64,000 nucleotides of DNA from Sternotherus odoratus (lineage: Eukaryota; Chordata; Testudines; Kinosternidae): positions 285,951,041-286,015,040 of the forward strand of contig JAVMKO010000001.1 of NCBI GenBank assembly GCA_032164245.1, written 5' to 3'. Position 1 is the stretch's first letter, and every line of letters begins with the position of its first letter. This document shows, in pieces, positions 9,454 to 20,434 of the stretch. The position numbers and the translations under genes are program-made. The notes under the pieces are model-generated. The model saw only the letters and a program-made list of their open reading frames with translations, made no database searches and had not been told where the DNA came from.

Positions 9454-11476
9454 ATAGATGGGCCAAATTCTATCCAGCGTCAGCTTTCACCGTCAGAGGA
9501 ACATAAGTTACCACCACGCTCCATGTTCATGAGTTCGTCCATCAAAGTTCATGAGGACCACCCAATGTCATCAGTTTGTTTGGGAGTGGGTTCTAAAATG
9601 GCTGATTAGTCCAATTCGAGCCCGGAATTGAGGGTTGCAGTGGGGACATGGAAGATCAGGCTGCTGACCGGGGGAAGAGAAGATACCAGCCCTGGACTTG
9701 CGAAGAAGACGCTTCTCTACAGCATCACTCAGTCTCTTTTGTTCGTAGGCTGTTGCACCATCATGAACTCGTCTGCACCAGGCGAAGCGATCATTAGCGA
9801 TGCTCTCCCAATTTTCAGGATCTATGTTACAGTTCTTTAGGGAGGCCTTGAGGGTGTCTTTGAATCTCTTCTTTTGACCTCCAAGAGGTCAACACTTGCC
9901 GTGTTGTAGTTCGCCATAGAACATCTTCTTGGGCAATCGTTCATCGGGCATTCGTACAACATGCCCAGCCCATCTGAGTTGTGCCTTGCAAAGCGGGGTG
10001 TGGATGCTTGTCATATCAGCCTGTAAAAGGATGTCGGTGTCTGGAATTTTATCCTGCCATCTTATCTTCAGTAGTTTCTGCAGACAGCTCAGGTGGAAGT
10101 GGTTCAGCTTTTTCACATGACGACTGTAGACAGTCCAGGTCTCACAAGCATAGAGGAGAGTGGGCAGGATGACCGCTGAATAGACTTTTAGTTTGGTTTC
10201 AATCTTAATGCTTCTCTGATCCCAAACATTAGATCGAAGCCTTCCAAAAGCTGCGCTGGCTCTGGCGATTCTAGTGTTCACTTCCTCATCGATGTTGGCT
10301 GCCTGTGATAGAGTGCTGCCAAGGTATGTAAACCTGTCCACGTTGTTGAGCTTGTGGCCATTGACAGTGATGGATGGCTCAGTGTAGTCACAGCCAGGAG
10401 TAGGCTGATGCAGAATCTCAGTTTTTCTGGTGGAGATCATGAGGCCGAAGTTCATGCACACTGTGGAGAATAGATTCATGCAGTGTTGCATGCCTGTTTG
10501 CGTACCTGAGTTGAGGGCACAGTCATCAGCACGAATGGTCTCAACTTGGACTTTGGTTCTGGCCTGAAGCCTCCTTAAGTTGAATAGCCTTCCATCAAAA
10601 CGGTAGCGCATGTCGATCCTGACATTATCATCTCTAAAAGCATCGATCAGCACGGCAGAGAACATAAGGATGAAGAGGCAGGGAGCCAGGATGCAACCTT
10701 GTTTCACACCATTTGTAACTGCGAATGGCTCTGAATAGTTGCCATGATCTTGAACTCTGGCAAGCATGCCATCATGGAATTGCTTCACCATTTCAATGAA
10801 AGTGTCTGGGCATCCAAATTTGGCCATAATCTTCCAGAGGCCCTCACGACTGACATTGTCAAAGGCTTTAGTTAGATCCACAAAGACAGTGTAGAGCTGG
10901 ACATTCTGTTCTTGGCACTTTTCTTGTAGTTGCCTGGAGGCAAAGATCATATCAATAGTACCTTGTTCCTTCCTGAAACCACACTGACTTTCCGGCAAGA
11001 GACCTTGATCAAGGTGCTGTGTGAGTCTGTTTAGAAGTATTCTGGCTAGGACCTTACCTGCGACACAGAGCAGAGAGATTCCTCTGTGGTTGTCACAAGA
11101 TTGGCGATTTCCCTTGCGCTTGTAGAGGTGAATAATGGTCGCATCTTTGAAGTCTTGGGGAATGCGTTTCTGTTTCCACATCTCACAGAACATCTCAGTA
11201 AGCCTCTTAGTTAGCTTGGGTCCACCAGATTTGTAGATTTCAGCTGGAATGGAGTCAGCTCCAGGAGCTTTTCTGTTGGAGAGCAGTTCAATGGCCTTCT
11301 GAGTCTCCAGTACTGTTGGGGGATCAGCCAAGCTGTCGTTGATCTCCACCTGGGGTAGACGGTTTATTGCCTCATCATTGATAGAGGAGGGGTTGTTGAG
11401 GATATTAGCAAAATGCTCTGCCCAGCGATTAAGGATCTTCTCCTTATCAGTGATCAGAGTGCTGTCATCTGCGCTC
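9454..11476 (-). mobile_element. 5'-truncated RTE-like non-LTR LINE
   Basis: A minus-strand LINE whose coding part fills 9571-11476. It has a short 3' UTR on the left and is 5'-truncated at about 11476, so the endonuclease half is missing. The left edge joins the displaced ATAGAT tail of the 7011 repeat (9454-9459), and the exact LINE terminus is uncertain by about 15 bases. The right edge joins 80 bp of unassigned sequence, then an antisense CR1. Confidence 0.8.
9571..11476 (-). pseudogene. Reverse transcriptase of an RTE-like LINE, one in-frame stop
   Basis: About 635 codons in one frame, interrupted once by TGA at 9889-9891. The frame continues unchanged to a TGA at 9571-9573. The interruption follows TGT and would be CGA before C-to-T change at CpG. 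The N-terminal part has WAEHFANILNNPSSIND; then come RKAPGADSIPAEIYKSGG, the RT palm (motif A VDLTKAFD, motif B NGVKQGCILAPCLF, motif C ADD) and LRWAGHVVRMPDERLPKK. After the stop there is a C-terminal zinc finger (CPHCNPQFRARIGLISHFRT, then H). The residue before ADD is Arg instead of the usual Phe/Tyr, and this strand looks shortened by a few codons, so the enzyme was probably inactive. There is no ATG at the 5' edge; the frame is open up to the truncation. The exact clade is uncertain. Confidence 0.8.
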
Positions 11477-11554
11477 CATGTTCATACCAACCCTGGGAAG
11501 CTCATTCAAGTGCTGCACAGCAATGCATCCAAATAATTCCTACCAGGATCATGA

Positions 11555-12310
11555 GAGAGAAAAGTTTAATAGATTCCAAGACCAACAAGGACTATTGTGA
11601 TCATCTAGTCTGACCACTGCACAGCACAGGCCACAGAACTTCCCCAAAATAATTCCTAGAGCTGATCTTTTAGAAAAACATCGAATCAGGAGTTAAAAAC
11701 TGCCACTGATGGAGAATCCACCACGACTTTTGATAAATTGTTCCAGTGGTTAGTTACCCTCACTTTCAAAAATGTATGCCTTATTTCCAGTCTGAATTTG
11801 GCTGGCTTCATCTTCCACTCATTGAATCATGCTATACCTTTCTCTGCTAGATTGACGCACCCATTATTAAATATTTGTTTCCCATATAGATACTTATAGC
11901 TGTAATCAAGTCACTCGCTTAACTTTCTCTTTGTTAAGCTAAATAGATCAGTCACTGTGAGGTATGTTTTCTGATCCTTTAATCATTCTCCTGGCTCTTC
12001 TCTGACTCCTCACCAATTTATCAACATTCTTCTTGAATTGTGGGCACTAGAACTGAATACAATATTCCAGCAGTGGTTTCACCAATGCTAAATACTGAAG
12101 TAAAATAGCCTGTCTACTCCTACTTAATATTCCCCTGTTTAGGCATCCTAGGATCGTATTAGATCTTTTGGCCACATAGTCACATTGGAAGCACAAGTTC
12201 AGCTGATTATCCACCAGGACCCCCCAAATCTTTTTCAGAGTCACTGTTTCCCAGGATAGAGTCCCCCATTGTCTAAGTATGTCTGACATTATTTGTTCCT
12301 TGTATAGGAC
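11555..12310 (-). mobile_element. CR1 LINE, 5'-truncated, antisense
   Basis: The 3' end is at the left (AGGACTATTGTGATCATCTA), then antisense 3' UTR (GGAGAATCCACCACGACTTT) and RT C-terminus. The minus frame at 12047-12289 reads LGCLNRGILSRSRQAILLQY and LVKPLLEYCIQF, the conserved C-terminal CR1 segment. Other parts are frameshifted. Confidence 0.85.
12047..12289 (-). pseudogene. CR1 reverse transcriptase C-terminal fragment
   Basis: 80 residues with KIWGVLVDNQLNLCFQCDYV and the LEYCIQF terminus, matching the thumb/C-terminal segment of CR1-family RT (consensus-like 'LGVLVDNQLN...LEYCVQF'). It lacks the catalytic FADD block and is a relic inside the CR1 copy. Confidence 0.75.
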
Positions 12311-12504
12311 CTCATAGAGGTCCTAACTACAAGAGCTTAACAAGGCCTTCCCCCAGCAATGCCATCTTTCAAGTGCTCACCTAGAGCTGTGGAAGTTGAA
12401 AGTGGGAGGTATGGAAGTGGCGGAAAGGACAAAACACACAAACAAATCTCATTCAATTATGGCCACTGGAAGAGTCAGAAACAGTGTCCATTTAGTGTAT
12501 AGTC

Positions 12505-13156
12505 CAGGGGTGGGCAACTGTTTTGGCCCAAGGGCCATCTCGGTGTTGCAAAATTGTATTGAGGGCCAGGTAGGGAATGCTGTGCCTCTCCAAAGAGCCT
12601 GGCCCCGCCTCTTATCTGACCCCCACCCACTTCCTGCCCCCTGACTTCCCCCCTCAGAATCCCCAACCCATCCAACCCCCCTGCTCCTTGTCCCCTGACT
12701 GCCTCCTCAAGGTACCCCCCTGCTCCTAACCACCCCCCCCAGGGTCCCAACCCCTATTTAAGCCCCCCTCCCTGCTCCCTGTCCCCTCATCACCCCTGCC
12801 CAAGACCGCCCCCTTACTGCCCCCCCAGACCCCACCTGATCCCTGCCCCCCCAGGACTCTCTGCCCCTTATCCAACCCCCCAGCCCCGGCCCCCTTACCA
12901 TGCTGCTCAGAGCAGCGTGTCTGGAGGCTGCATGGCCTGCTGGAGCTCGCAGCCCCACCCCATTACCACACCACTCAGAGCGGCAGGAGCTCAGGCCTTG
13001 CCAGAGCCAGCCATGCTGCTGCCTAGGAACAGCAAGCCAGAGTGCTGGAGGCGCGGCGTGTTGAGTCTCCGGGAGAAGGGGGAAGGTGGGGGAAGGGCCA
13101 GGGATAGCTCAAGGGCCAGACAGGATGGCCCATGGGCCATAGTTTGCTTACTCCTG
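12505..13156. mobile_element. hAT-type non-autonomous element, 652 bp
   Basis: The left end is CAGGGGTGGGCAACTG; the right end, reversed, is CAGGAGTAAGCAAAC. It is bounded by a perfect 8-bp TSD, gtatagtc (12497-12504 and 13157-13164). The interior is C-rich on plus, with GGCCCAAGGGCCA near one end and GATGGCCCATGGGCCATAG near the other. There is no transposase frame. A partial copy lies at 27786-28039. Confidence 0.9.
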
Positions 13157-13164
13157 GTATAGTC

Positions 13165-14485
13165 TAATTGTTGCAAGGTGCTTAGATACTGATAGGTGTA
13201 TTAGAAAAGCTATGGACAGAGAGGTAGATGGGAGGTAAAGAGGATTATATGCTAAAATGTGTGGCTCATACATTCTGCAGCCAGGTACCATTCTGGAGCA
13301 CACCCTCTCTTTCAGACCATGAGCAGTCTGGACTCGAATGGACTTGGGGGGGGGGGGCTAAGGGTAAAAGTCATACCTTTTTTGGCTACTTATTTTCATG
13401 TGTACCTGTAACAAGGATGGCCGGGTACTGCCCCTTCACATAAGGGAAAGCAAATATTTGATTGTTTTCCTTTGCTGGGTGCCACAGCTGATTTTGACAG
13501 CTGAGGTGTCACGCAAGGAGACAGGATGTATACAGCATGTGTATCATCTCCCAGGGCTTTGTTCATTAGCGATGACTGCTCCCCCCCCCCACAACATATT
13601 GGAAAGCTGCTCTGCCTTACAAGTCCACAGATGGAAAACTATTTGACAGCAGAATTTCAACGCTAACCATTAAAATCAACCTTAAGATGACCGTCCCACA
13701 ATTGCTTTGAATTTTCCCCTGCAGTTTGCTGAGGGCCGTTTTTTAAAAAAACAAACAGACACCCCAGAAAAGACCCTAAATTGGTCTCTTGGCAATATAC
13801 TACATTCAACTGCACTCAAGTTCAGATGTACCTTCAACCACTATATGTCCTCTAACATCAAGAGATGTTGAACTGAGAGTTAACTCTGCTCCTACTGCAG
13901 ATAGGACAATGCCGAGTGTTTCTGAAAATCCTACTTTGTACAGTACACATACAAGAACATTTTTACACATACACATAAAAAAACCTGAAGCCAAGATCTG
14001 TAGCACAGACTGAGTTTTATTTAAAATAATTCTCTGTACAATAAAATATTCCAGATGAACAATACACAATATTTTATGAATAATAATGCCTCCCAAAGAG
14101 GCAATAATTCTGGAACTACACTATTAACAAGTACACTTGACTTACTACCAATACCAAATATACATAAATGTATTTGCAATATGCTTGAAAATGTTGCTGC
14201 TTCATTGATTCTTGCTACACAGAAAAGATGACTGAGACATCTGTGAATCAGCCTTCTGGGTGGTGGTTTAATTAAATGGATTTTGTGGAAGAGGGATTTG
14301 GAAGCTAATAAAGCAACTCTATGTTTTTCTGCTTTACAGTAAATGTTTATTCATTTGCAGATGTATTGCAGATAAATGAAAAGGTATAAAGCATAGAAAT
14401 ATAGTACAGAGAGAAGTAAAAATGAATTTAATATTATCTGGAAATAATTCAGTACTTAGGTAAAGAATTTCCATTTATCTCACCT
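13165..14485. other. Non-coding stretch
   Basis: Contains a G11 run near 13347, a C10 run near 13581 and otherwise unique AT-rich sequence. No gene or repeat was recognised. Confidence 0.5.
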
Positions 14486-14499
14486 ATGTACTTTTATAT

Positions 14500-14732
14500 A
14501 TATGGCTAAACCACCCTGAACACACCTGGTCCCATCTGATCTCGGAAGCTAAGCAGTGTCGGGCCTGGCTAGTACTTGGATGAGAGACCTCCTGGGAATA
14601 CCAGGTGCTGTAGGCTTAACATGGGCGTGGGGCTAGCAACTCCACCCCGTAAGGAAACCAATTGCTACTGAAACACCAACACCAGTTGGTGGTCCATACC
14701 CCGGCTGGGGGGTGACAGGCAAAGAGAGAGAG
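14500..14732 (+). mobile_element. 5S-rRNA-derived SINE with (GA)n tail
   Basis: A 233-bp element bounded by a perfect 14-bp TSD, ATGTACTTTTATAT (14486-14499 and 14733-14746). It has three parts: a 5S rRNA-like head with an internal Pol III promoter (14501-14617), a 67-bp middle, and a 48-bp tail from GTTGGTGGTCCATACCCCGG to a GAGAGAGAG end (14685-14732). The tail alone recurs at 37250-37299. A Pol III head, TSD and short-repeat 3' end are the SINE hallmarks. The head type is that of SINE3-class elements. The partner LINE was not identified: the tail matches neither CR1 nor the visible 3' UTR of the RTE-like LINE at 9454. Confidence 0.85.
14501..14617 (+). pseudogene. 5S rRNA-like sequence (SINE head)
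   Basis: About 117 of the usual 120 nt. Landmarks are CCACCCTGAAC, CATCTGATCTCGGAAGCTAA (start of box A), the intermediate element TACTTGGATG (14573-14582), box C GAGACCTCCTGGGAATACCA and GGTGCTGTAGGCTT. There are several mismatches to vertebrate 5S (for example AGCAGTGTCGG for AGCAGGGTCGG). No T-run terminator directly follows, so it is the head of a SINE rather than a functional rRNA gene. Confidence 0.85.
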
Positions 14733-14809
14733 ATGTACTTTTATATGCCTCACTCCCACCATAATATTTAATAATCTCTGAAACACTGATGAACTTATTA
14801 TTACAACAG

Positions 14810-14940
14810 TCTGTGAGATAAAGAAGTATTATCCCCATTTTACAGATGAGAAACTGAGACATGGAAAGATCAGATGATTTGCCCAGGGTCTCACAGGAAG
14901 AGAACACGAATCACTGGACTCCTAGTTCATTGTATTAAGC
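14810..14940 (+). repeat. MIR-like SINE
   Basis: TATCCCCATTTTACAGATGA, GAAACTGAGACATGG and GATTTGCCCAGGGTCTCACA occur in MIR order on plus. Confidence 0.75.
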
Positions 14941-14992
14941 ACAACGCGAACCTTCCTCTCTTTTCATCTCAGTCATAATCATACAATTAGAG

Positions 14993-15312
14993 CAGGGGTT
15001 CCCAAACTTGGTTAGCGGCTTGTTCAGAGTAAGCCTCTGGCAGGCCACGAAACACTTTGTTTACCTGTAATCTTAGAGACTAACCAGTTTATTTATTTAA
15101 CTAAGGTGCCACAAGTCTTCATCATTTTATTTATGGATACAGACTAACACGGCTGCTTATCTTAAATTTGTTTACCTGATCGTCCACAGGTACAGTTGTT
15201 TGCAGCTCCCAGTGGCTGTGGTTCACCAGTTCTGGCCAATGGAAGGTGCAGGAGCTTCCCACAGCTCCCACCGTGCCGCTTTCCGCTGCTCCCATTGGCC
15301 GGGAACACCCCA
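14993..15312. mobile_element. hAT-type MITE (left part), split by a PLE insertion
   Basis: It starts CAGGGGTTCCCAAACTTGG. It contains GTTTACCTG, CAGCTCCCAGTGGCTGTGGT and a CCAATGGAAGGTGCAGGAGC/CCCATTGGCC fold-back as in turtle hAT MITEs. The right terminus is missing. A 99-bp PLE fragment sits at 15068-15166. Confidence 0.65.
15068..15166 (+). mobile_element. Short PLE insertion with inverted head
   Basis: It is flanked by a perfect 12-bp TSD, TTTGTTTACCTG (15056-15067, 15167-15178). The first ~27 bp (CTTAGAGACTAACCAGTTTA) are inverted relative to the remaining ~70 bp (CTAAGGTGCCACAAGTCTTC...ACAGACTAACACGGCTGC). This head-inverted structure recurs in the other PLE copies. Confidence 0.75.
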
Positions 15313-15639
15313 TGCAAAGGATTTGCACAAAGACTGCCCTTAAGCTTTATTTTGCGGACTTACATTGTGCATTGCCTTGTGCTGGGTCTCTTCATGGGAG
15401 TGACCTTTGTCATCTTCCAAGGTCGCTGGAAGCTATTAGTGAAATGTAGAGTTTGCAGACTCTGCACCAGAACTGGGGGGAAAAAAGTTCCACACAGAAG
15501 TGTGCGCAGTGCACTATCCCTTAGTGATTGTACCACACCCTTTACCATGGCTAATGAGCACCCCTGAGTTTAGTGGGGCTATATGGCTGTGGGTCTCTCT
15601 CATTGGACCACCTTTGAGTGAAGAGGTGCAAGGAATTGC

Positions 15640-15840
15640 ACTCTTATTGTTTATTTGCATTATCAAAGTGATTAGGAACATCAGCCATGCACCCTTTCCC
15701 CCACTGTGGGCACTATACAAACACAGAAGGAAAGAATATATCCTGCCACAAGGAGATTCCAATCTAAGTAGACAAGAGATGACAGAAAGATGCAGACAGA
15801 TGGGCAGATTCAAAGAAACAATGAGACACCATTGGCTCCC
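15640..15840 (+). repeat. MIR-like SINE, diverged
   Basis: TTGTTTATTTGCATTATC, GGGCACTATACAAACACAGA and ATTCCAATCTAAGTAGACAA follow the order of the turtle MIR-like SINE. The 3' core is poorly kept. Confidence 0.5.
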
Positions 15841-16154
15841 ATGAAGAGGTTCCAGAGTCTGTGTGCTTGAGGAGGCTTGTGTATGTAAAAGGCTCGTTTT
15901 GTTTTTTCCTATATCCATACTACAGTCTGGTCCCAAGTACTTTTTAAAGCAACCCCCCCCCCCTTTTTTTTCATGTAACAAAGAATAGAATACAGGAAGA
16001 GCAAAAAGTTGCCAACCTGGCTCAGCTAGATCCACCACTGGGTGTTGCTTGGCCTATTACAGCGATTTGGCAGAGAGATCATTAGTTGTTTGTTGACATT
16101 AGTTATTTCTAATTAATTAGTACTCTGCTGAACAATGCTGGGCTCAATGAAGGG

Positions 16155-16240
16155 TGTAAATGGCTGAAATTCTTTGTCCTGTGCTATGCAGGAGGTCAGA
16201 CTAAATGGTCAAGTCTGGCCTTAAAATTATATGACCCTCT
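16155..16240 (+). repeat. CR1 3'-end fragment
   Basis: CCTGTGCTATGCAGGAGGTC, AGACTAAATGG and TGGCCTTAAAATTATATGA form the sense CR1 3' terminus. Confidence 0.65.
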
Positions 16241-17990
16241 GAGCACAGGTGCACTGACAGGCAGTTATCAGATGCTCTGGAGTGTGCTTAGATTCCATTA
16301 TGACAGGGAACTTACTTAAAAAAAAGTCTAGCTAAATAACAAAGGAAAAACTGTCATGTGACAGGACAATGGACAACATAAAGGGGAAGTGAATAGAAGG
16401 AAGATGGATGTTTTGATGACTGGATTTATGTTGAAGTCCAATAAGATCTGAAAGTTCTCCCATGTATGAAAATCCTCTTTAACACGGAGAGATTCTGCTT
16501 TGTTTCAGTTGTGATTCTTCAGGTCATTTTTGACGTTTCAAATGATCAGACAAATAAAAGATAAAAATCTGCTGACTACAAATGGCCCTTTAAAGCAAAT
16601 CTGCAAGCAGAAAACCAGTAAGAGCAGTGTGGGAATCTTACCATGAATTAATTATTTGAAGAATCAAGTAAAACACAATGGTTTTTCATTTGGAGGTAAA
16701 TGTCACATTGCTTTGATTGAAAGGTGCACAGAAGAGGCAAGCTATAACAGCGGAGACGGCGCTGTAATGACAGAGCCTCATATATTAATAGGCCTTGTTA
16801 AATTTGAAGAAGTTCGATCATGACAGTGTCAGATGTAGAGCACTAATGGCAGAGCAACTGTGGTGGTGAAGGAAGAAAATGTGGGATGTCTTATGGGAGC
16901 AGACAATCAAAGTGTTTCAGATTTTACTTTAAAATCTTACGAGTCTGATCCCTCAACAGAGGATGGAATAAAAAGAAACCTGAAACGAGAAGAGCAGAGA
17001 AATTGTCACTGTGCTGGGTTATTGTATTTTGAAATAGATACTGGATTGACAGCCTAGAGACTAAGGTCCCCTTTTTATCCATGAGAAAAGAGACAGCACA
17101 GGCAGTACCAGTGCAATCTTCTCTCCACTGTGCCTCAGCCTTGACCTGCTGTGATTGCCTCTAGAACACATGTGGGAGAGCAGCTCAGTCTCCAGAGCCT
17201 AGTCAGTCCTTGCATGGTTGCCTCAAACACCTGGCATGATGTCCAATTGCAATTGTATTGTGACATGGATACTTCCATTAGGATCTGGAACTATGACAAG
17301 CAACTCAATTTACAAACCACCTGATTTTCAGAGATGCTAAGTACAGGCAAATTCAACTGAGATCAATGTGCACTGGATGCTCTAAGCACCTCTAAAACTC
17401 AGGCTCATATTCTCCCAACAGCCACCCGATTGTTGTAACTCTTCATTACTATTGATCTAGGCTTGTGCCAGTGGGTGTTTTTTGTGATATGGAGGCTAGG
17501 AACTGGAGAGAGGCCACAACGTATTGTCAGCATATAGGAACTGTTTTGGTCATGACTGACTTGGCCCTGGAGAAAGTCTTCACAGCTCAGTACCAATCCC
17601 CTGAGCAATCAACCCCAGCCTTAGCATGGCTTAATAAAAGTCTTGGGGCAGAGGGTTATGGATTTCTGTGCCTTAGGCCCCAAGATACCACAGTGGTGAG
17701 TGTGCTTTTAAAATCTAGCCACCTGTCATTTGCTATCTTTGTTCTCTGAGGCTAGGAATGATGGGAAATAACAAGAGATGGGCCTGAAACAGAACTCGTG
17801 TTCTTGGACATTTGGAGGTTGGGATCCAAAGCTGATTTCTGAAGTTCAGGCCTAACTCTAGAATTAACACATAATGGAACTTTCACTTAGAAGAAATGTT
17901 AGAGAGACTCAAACTTAAAATCCTATTTTGGAACTGCCTTGGCCCTTGGGAATGTTCAGAATTTGATTTGAAACCAAAGTTTGTGGCTTG
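16241..17990. other. Non-coding stretch with a CpG-bearing complex block
   Basis: Mostly unique sequence. About 16735-16840 (around GCGGAGACGGCGCTGTAATG) stands out as high-complexity and CpG-retaining, as in a conserved non-coding element. No exon was recognised. Confidence 0.4.
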
Positions 17991-17996
17991 TTATTT

Positions 17997-18130
17997 GTAC
18001 GGTAGGGTGGCACCAATTGTGGCTCCAATTGTGGATCAGAGCCCATTGTGCAAGGTACTGTAGACACCCGATAAAAAGATACTTTTCCTACCTCAAAGAG
18101 TTCGCAATCTTAATTAAAGAAAAGATAAGA
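17997..18130 (+). repeat. MIR-like SINE, 5' part
   Basis: GAGCCCATTGTGCAAGGTACTGTA and AAGAGTTCGCAATCTTAATT match the middle of the turtle MIR-like SINE. Confidence 0.5.
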
Positions 18131-18504
18131 GATTGAACACTGCAGGAGCTCACAGAGCTCCCACACATTAAAACACCCATACACACACTTGAAAGGGACG
18201 TTTTCCCTTTCCCTGCAGATGGAAAAGTTTTTTTGCATAAACTACATTTTATTTACAAATACACCATTAAACATCTTTGACTTTAAGTGATTGCCTCCAT
18301 TATGCTGGCCTGCTATTCAAGCTGATATTACCACTTGTCTGATTCCCTTTGTCTAAACAGAAAGGAAAGCAGTGCCCACCAGGGAAATGTTAAGTGGAGT
18401 GAAATGATTGGGAAGACGTCAGAGCGCAATTAGGAGAAATTTAAATATGATGGGATTTAAAGAAAATGGCATGTTTCTAAATAGAGCAACTTTACACTGT
18501 GAAG

Positions 18505-18566
18505 AAAGTTGTAATGGAATGACTGAAAAGACAAAAGTTGTAATGGAATGACTGAAAAGACAAAAG
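18505..18566. repeat. 29-bp tandem duplication
   Basis: The phrase GTTGTAATGGAATGACTGAA recurs with period 29 (starting 18508 and 18537), followed by a partial third unit. It is a simple local duplication. Confidence 0.9.
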
Positions 18567-18911
18567 TTTCTATGTTGGCACTGGATTTCAAGGTATCAGG
18601 AGACAGAATTGATGTGAGGTCCTCTGAAATAAACAAAGAAATGAAGTAACTTCAGATCCTGTCATGGTCTGAGAGACTGAAGTAGGACGAGTCAGTGGGT
18701 TGTATTTCACTGGCATTTTAAATGAAGAAAGCTGAAAGAAAGAAACATAAGCTGAAAGGACACTAGAAAATGAGAAGACCTGAGATAATTAGAGGAAAAC
18801 TCCCAGGCAGTTAAGACTTATTATAAAAAAGAAAGTTTTGTCAAAAACACCTTAGGCTGAGAACTGTTCACAAAGAATGACTAAACCAACCTTCTCATGG
18901 AAACATACTGG

Positions 18912-18913
18912 TT

Positions 18914-18945
<32 letters not shown>
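18912..18945. repeat. (TA)n(GA)n microsatellite
   Basis: TATATATATATATA passes directly into AGAGAGAGAGAGAGA. Confidence 0.95.
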
Positions 18946-20434
18946 TTGTTGAAACAGCTATGGGGGCATGTAGCTGTCTATGAGCCTTTCAAAGGATTAA
19001 ACACCAAAGTGGGCGAGGAATTGTTCTGAATGCTTCAAAGAAGCATAGCACTGAGAAAGAAAGGGGAAGCAAGCATGAGAATATGGAGCATGAATACCGG
19101 GAAAACCTTCCTGTTGATGGGATCTATTGCAGTACATGTGAAAGTGAGGAGCGATTGGTGACCTGTGTAGCACTTGTATGGGACTGATGCAATGTACATT
19201 GAAATCAGTGGAGAGTCGCACACCATTGACTGCAATGTGTGCACAGTGATCTCTTCTTTGTGACCAGCTGATTCTCAGTTGTCCAGGCTCCACATAGGAA
19301 AGAAGAACCTGGATGCCTGCAGAAGTCCTGGAAATAAAGAAGAGGAGCTAGTCGAGGTGACTATTAGGGGCTGCATGGGAGGAAGAGGTTCTAAAGGACT
19401 GCAGCCAGCAGCAGAACCAGAGCCACCAGGTGGGACTGGAATTGTCAGGCTGCTAATAGGAGAAGAGCCAGGAGAAAACAATGGCACTGGGATGTTCAGG
19501 GAAGTAAGGATAAAAGGAATGAGGCAGAGTGTGTTGGAAGCACAGGGGGAAATTGATCAGTCAGCAAAGAAGTGTTTTCAGGGGTAGAGGAGGACCAAGC
19601 ATGGGCAAGGGAAGAGGATGACTAGGAAACAGGGAAGCATATTCTGGTAAGTGGGTGGCAGAGAAGCACACAGAGGGGGGAATTAAATGAAGAGCAGAGG
19701 GAGATTTTCACCCTCTCTGATTGCCATTAGTTGGACATCTGTCTATTCTGTGATGTTATGGTGGGGTGTGGGGGGGTCAATGATGAGTGATAATTTTGTC
19801 TATACACAGAGGCTTTTCCTTTTGAGAAGAAAGAAGGTCTCTTTCCTTATGCCTTTTGTTTAATTACCCTTAATGGTGTCTTCCTCAGCACATTACACAA
19901 TAGAACAGCTGTCACGAGAGCAGGAACTTTCTACTTTAAAAGTTTAATGACATATCATTTAGCATTGTCTGTGGCAGTAGCAATATGCTAGAGTGAGCTA
20001 GTTCTAATTTTCTTTGTGACTCTTTTTTGCTTTCTGTCATCCCGAGGAAAATAGAAAAGTTGCTTGTGATTTTTTTTAAAGAGAGATATCTTTTAAACGT
20101 AGAGGTTCATATGGATAAGCCTGGTCCAGCTGTTTGCCCAGAAACCTGACTTCATAGATTAGGGTGAAGGATTTATTATATGTTTTTTGGATTTCTAAAT
20201 CCTACTTCCTCTGCCTTCATCAGGAGATCCATCATGAATGAAGGAAATGGCGACTAATCTTGGCTTTTCTGTTGAGGAAAAAGTAACACAAAGAAACATC
20301 TCTCTTGCAAGAGTTGATGGTGTATATTCAGGCTTTTTTAAAAAAACACACTTACCAGCATTGACGTTTTAAGAAAAAGCTAATGATTCTTCAATGTGTA
20401 AATATGGGGAAATATCATGGTAGTTATAGTAACT
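18946..20434. other. Non-coding stretch, nothing recognised
   Basis: Purine-rich segment at 19280-19700, otherwise unique. The open frames (about 100 residues at most) show no recognisable domain. Confidence 0.5.

Noticed and set aside
14501..14617. Functional 5S rRNA gene
   Set aside because: Mismatches in the promoter region, no T-run terminator at its 3' end, fusion to a non-5S tail and an exact 14-bp TSD show that it is the head of a retroposed SINE.
15514..16038. 174-codon minus-strand open frame
   Set aside because: It overlaps a diverged MIR-like SINE and a poly-C/poly-T run; no recognisable motif and no sign of splicing.
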